Shown: in pieces, positions 61,361 through 64,000 of the stretch
Layout: every line of letters starts with the position of its first letter
Position numbering within the stretch: position 1 is the first letter of the stretch
Source of the DNA: Actinomycetota bacterium
GTDB lineage: Bacteria; Actinomycetota; Thermoleophilia; Miltoncostaeales; Miltoncostaeaceae
DNA: 64,000 nt
Direction of reading: 5' to 3'
Assembly (NCBI GenBank): GCA_016870155.1
Contig: VGCE01000005.1
Coordinates: 62,001 to 126,000 of the forward strand
The notes under the pieces: model-generated
Databases searched by the model: none
What the model was told of the DNA's origin: nothing
The model's input: only the letters and a program-made list of their open reading frames with translations
Position numbers and translations under genes: made by a program

Positions 61361-62550
61361 GGGTCCTCATGATCAGCCACATGTACCCCAGCCCGGTCAA
61401 CCCGACCGGCGGCATCTTCGTGCACGAGCAGGTGAGGGCCCTCATCGACCGCGGGCATGAGGTGCGCGTGGTGTCGCCCAAGGGGTGGGCGCCGCCGGGG
61501 CTCGGGCGCTGGAAGGCCTACCGCGACGTGGTGCCGGAGGACACCCTGGACGGCGTGGTGGTGCACTACCCGCGCAAGCTCACGCTGCCCGGCGGGCGGC
61601 TGGGGCACCGCAACGCCGATGCCTTCCTCGCGGGAATCCGCCGCACCGTGCGACGCATCCACCACGACTGGCCGTTTGACGTGATCCACGCCCACATGAT
61701 GGTCCCCGACGGCTGGGCGGCCGCGCGCATGGCCCGCGAGCTGGGCGTGCCGGCCGTGGGCACGGCGCACCGGGCCGACGTGCTCGACGTGCCCGCCGAG
61801 GGCCGGCTGTCGCGCATGCGGGTGGCCGAGGCCATCCAGGAGCTCGACGCGGTGATCACCGTCAGCCGCGCCATCGGCGACGCCGCGGATGCCATCGCGC
61901 GCCCGCGGCGGCCCATCACGGTGGTGCCCAACGGGGCGGATGCCGAGGTGTTCCTGCCCCGCGATGCGGCCGGCGCGCGCGAGCGCCTGGGCATCCCGGA
62001 TGATGGCCCGGTGGTGTCGTACGTGGGCAAGCTGGTGCCTCGCAAGGGCGTGGACACCCTCATCGAGAGCATGGGCCTGCTGCAGGTCCGGGGCGGCGCG
62101 CCGCGCCTGGTGATGGCGGGCATCGGCGGGCTGCGCGAACCGCTGGAGCAGCGGGCCGCCCAGCTGGGCGTGGCCGATCGCATCACCTGGCTGGGCAAGG
62201 TGCCGCACCACGACGTGGGCTGGGTCATGTCCACGGGAGACGTGTTCGTGCTGCCGTCGCTGTCCGAGGGCCTGCCCACCGTGGTGTGCGAGGCCATGGC
62301 CTGCGGGCTGCCCGTGGTGGCCACCGCCGTGGACGGCACCCCCGAGATCGTGGACGACCCCGCCACGGGCCTGCTGGTGCGCCCGCACGACGCCGAGGGG
62401 CTGGCCGACGCCCTGGCGCGGGTGCTGGGCGACGCCCCGCTGCGCGCCGCCATGGGGGCGGAGGCCCTGCGGCGCTCGGAGGCCGACTACACCTGGGCGG
62501 CCAACGCGGCGCGCATGGAGGCCGTGTACGAGATGGTGATCAGGGGATGA
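61357..62550 (+). CDS. Glycosyltransferase, GT4 family
   Basis: 397 residues from ATG 61357. MISHMYPSPVNPTGGIFVHE, VIHAHMMVPDGWAA, VPNGADAEVF, YVGKLVPRKGVDTLIES, PSLSEGLPTVVCEAMACGLP. A well-kept GT-B enzyme. Overlaps both neighbours by 4 nt. Confidence 0.92.
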   Translation: MRVLMISHMYPSPVNPTGGIFVHEQVRALIDRGHEVRVVSPKGWAPPGLGRWKAYRDVVPEDTLDGVVVHYPRKLTLPGGRLGHRNADAFLAGIRRTVRRIHHDWPFDVIHAHMMVPDGWAAARMARELGVPAVGTAHRADVLDVPAEGRLSRMRVAEAIQELDAVITVSRAIGDAADAIARPRRPITVVPNGADAEVFLPRDAAGARERLGIPDDGPVVSYVGKLVPRKGVDTLIESMGLLQVRGGAPRLVMAGIGGLREPLEQRAAQLGVADRITWLGKVPHHDVGWVMSTGDVFVLPSLSEGLPTVVCEAMACGLPVVATAVDGTPEIVDDPATGLLVRPHDAEGLADALARVLGDAPLRAAMGAEALRRSEADYTWAANAARMEAVYEMVIRG

Positions 62551-63716
62551 CCGCGCCCGGTGACGCGGTGGCCGTGGTGCTGCAGGCATCCGGCCCCAAC
62601 GCGCTCGGCATCATCCGCTCGCTCGCAGCCGAGGGCGTGCCGGTGATGGCCACCGACCCCGACCCGCGGGCCATGGGCCTGCGCTCGCGCCACGCGCGCA
62701 AGGTGGTGCTGCCCGACCCGGTGGACGACCCCTCGGCGTTCGTGGACGAGCTCGAGGTGCTCGGGCGATCGCTGCACATGCGAGGCGTGCTCTTCCCCAC
62801 CCACGACGAGGCCATCGAGGCCATCGGCCCGCACGAGCAGCGGCTGGCCGAGTGGTTCGACATCCCGTGGTCGCCCTGGCCGCACCTGGCGCCATACCTC
62901 GACAAGTCGGCGCAGCACGCCGCCGCGCGGCGCATCGGGTTCCCCGTTCCCGCCACGGTGGAGCCCGCCGACGAAGCCGGCCTGGCCGCAGCCATCCCCG
63001 GCCTGAGGTTCCCGGTCATCCTCAAGCCCCGCGTCGATGCGGCCGGCTTCAAGCGCGCGTTCGGGCGCCAGGTGCTGGAGGCCGCCGATGCCGAGGGTCT
63101 GCGCACGCAGTGGCACCGCGCGGCCGCCCACCTGCCCCAGGTGTCGGAGGTCATCCCCGGCGGTGACGACTGCCTGTGGACCCTGGGGTCGTACCGCGAT
63201 GCCCAGGGGCGCCCGCTGGCGTCGTTCACCGGGCACAAGCTGCGCCAGTGGCCACCCGGGTTCGGCACGGCGCGCGCCGCGGAGGCCTGGTGGGACCCGG
63301 GCCTTGCCAAGCGGTGCCATGCGCTGCTCGACGAGATGGGCTTCCACGGCATCTCGCAGGTGGAGGTCAAGCGCGACCCGCGCGATGGGCGCGACTACCT
63401 CATCGAGGTCAACCCGCGCTCATGGCTGTGGATCTCGCTGGCCACCGAGGCCGGCGTGAACATCCCGCTGGCCGCCTACCTCGACGCCGTGGGCCGACCG
63501 GCCACATGGCCCGAGGGACACCGCAGCGACATCCGCTGGGTGCTCTCGGCCAAGCACCTGCCCGCCAGCGCCGCCGAGGTGCGCCGTGGCCGGTGGGGCC
63601 GCAGCGCCGCCACCCGGAGCCTGCGCCCGCCGGTGGTGGACGGCGTGCTGTCGGTGAGCGACCCCGGCCCGGGCCTGGGCCAGGTGGGCCGCATCATCCG
63701 CGGGAAGGCCTCGTGA
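62547..63716 (+). CDS. ATP-grasp ligase of the carboxylate-amine type
   Basis: 389 residues from ATG 62547. Pre-ATP-grasp domain with VVLQASGPNALGIIRSLAAE, then DKSAQHAAARRIGFPVPAT, FPVILKPRVDAAGFKRAFGR (ATP-binding lysine) and YLIEVNPRSWLW (metal-binding Glu/Asn). Similar proteins in actinobacterial surface-polymer loci are thought to attach an amino acid or other amine to a carboxylate, e.g. on a sugar acid. Substrate unknown. Confidence 0.85.
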   Translation: MTAPGDAVAVVLQASGPNALGIIRSLAAEGVPVMATDPDPRAMGLRSRHARKVVLPDPVDDPSAFVDELEVLGRSLHMRGVLFPTHDEAIEAIGPHEQRLAEWFDIPWSPWPHLAPYLDKSAQHAAARRIGFPVPATVEPADEAGLAAAIPGLRFPVILKPRVDAAGFKRAFGRQVLEAADAEGLRTQWHRAAAHLPQVSEVIPGGDDCLWTLGSYRDAQGRPLASFTGHKLRQWPPGFGTARAAEAWWDPGLAKRCHALLDEMGFHGISQVEVKRDPRDGRDYLIEVNPRSWLWISLATEAGVNIPLAAYLDAVGRPATWPEGHRSDIRWVLSAKHLPASAAEVRRGRWGRSAATRSLRPPVVDGVLSVSDPGPGLGQVGRIIRGKAS

Positions 63717-64000
63717 GCCCCCTGCGCGTGCGCATCACGGGGTGCCGGGCGGCGTTCCTGCCGCGGGCACGGTGGGTGCTCGAGACGCTCGCCGAGGGCC
63801 TCGGTCGCGAGGTGGAGTTCGTGGACGACGGCAGCGATGCGGCCGTGGAGATCACGTACGCGCCCGAACCCCCTGACGAGGGCGCATGGATTCCCATGCA
63901 GCACGACGCCCAGGAGTTCTTCGAGGGCCAGGACGCCTTCCCCGGCGAATCCGTGCACCGCGCGGGAGACCTCACGCTGCTCTTCCCGCCGGCCGCATCC
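63713..64000 (+). CDS. N-terminal part of a protein resembling polysaccharide deacetylase partners
   Basis: GTG 63713 overlaps the ATP-grasp stop; the window ends after 96 codons. Begins SPLRVRITGCRAAFLPRARW and contains VEFVDDGSDAAVEITYAP, then DAQEFFEGQDAFPG and DLTLLFPP. The layout recalls the DUF7033-like domain placed before polysaccharide deacetylases next to ATP-grasp genes, but the enzyme domain is outside the window, so this is a weak assignment. Confidence 0.5.
   Translation, partial: MSPLRVRITGCRAAFLPRARWVLETLAEGLGREVEFVDDGSDAAVEITYAPEPPDEGAWIPMQHDAQEFFEGQDAFPGESVHRAGDLTLLFPPAAS

Overview
The window reads as a chromosomal segment of a very GC-rich bacterium of actinobacterial type. 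GTG starts are common, genes are packed with 1-4 nt stop/start overlaps, and the gene set is ordinary free-living heterotroph chromosome: a RegX3/PhoB-like two-component pair, HtrA, PDH with LipB, Hsp20-Lon, thioredoxin, RlmN, PBP1A and many envelope polysaccharide genes. My best guess is Actinomycetota, Thermoleophilia-like (Solirubrobacterales/Gaiellales); that is an inference from style, not a measured placement. I see no phage, insertion sequence or CRISPR array. No gene-free stretch exceeds about 300 bases.

Layout. 1-3041: end of tatA, an amidohydrolase, a TPR membrane protein, tRNA-Lys(CTT), and a secreted RlpA-like barrel protein behind a structured leader. 3067-7083: ferredoxin-type nitrite/sulfite reductase with a companion gene, then a broken chitin/cellulose LPMO gene. 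7132-13574: TerC, CcdA, then a sugar nucleotide set resembling Pseudomonas WbpI/A/B/D. 13669-17649 (minus): rfbA-rfbD-rfbB (dTDP-rhamnose) plus a secreted beta-propeller. 17722-22211 (minus): glycerate kinase, SDR, histidine kinase, response regulator. 22268-28172: HtrA, GNAT, pyruvate dehydrogenase E1a-E1b-E2 and lipB. 28183-33968: two tiny genes, hsp20-lon, a decayed membrane gene, peroxiredoxin, YCII protein, rlmN. 33965-36666: two MFS transporters. 36717-39280: membrane protein, a 58 bp perfect inverted repeat, then trxB-trxA-zinc ribbon-CsoR/CstR regulator. 39254-41951 (minus): two paralogous polytopic membrane proteins and a HAD hydrolase. 42020-44751: small membrane protein and PBP1A. 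44748-51654 (minus): glycan/lipid-linked sugar machinery (DUF2079, UPF0104-like, GT4, GT2, M28-like membrane pseudopeptidase). 51715-53196: trehalose-6-phosphate synthase family. 53310-64000: a co-oriented envelope polysaccharide locus with a GH-A hydrolase, methyltransferase, FlgD-Ig-like membrane protein, two polymerase/ligase + GT4 modules, ATP-grasp ligase and the start of a further enzyme.

How it fits together. More than a third of the window serves the cell envelope: activated sugars (rhamnose; a probable diacetamido-uronate), lipid-linked transfer, polymerisation and trimming. A second theme is thiol and sulfur redox: sulfite reductase, CcdA, peroxiredoxin, and TrxB/TrxA next to a CsoR-family sensor whose cysteine pattern looks like the persulfide sensor CstR, with a candidate operator over the trxB ribosome binding site. 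Transcription looks largely leaderless: many genes have a TANNNT box 6-8 nt before the start codon, and six divergent gene pairs are separated by only 50-68 bp carrying outward-facing boxes.
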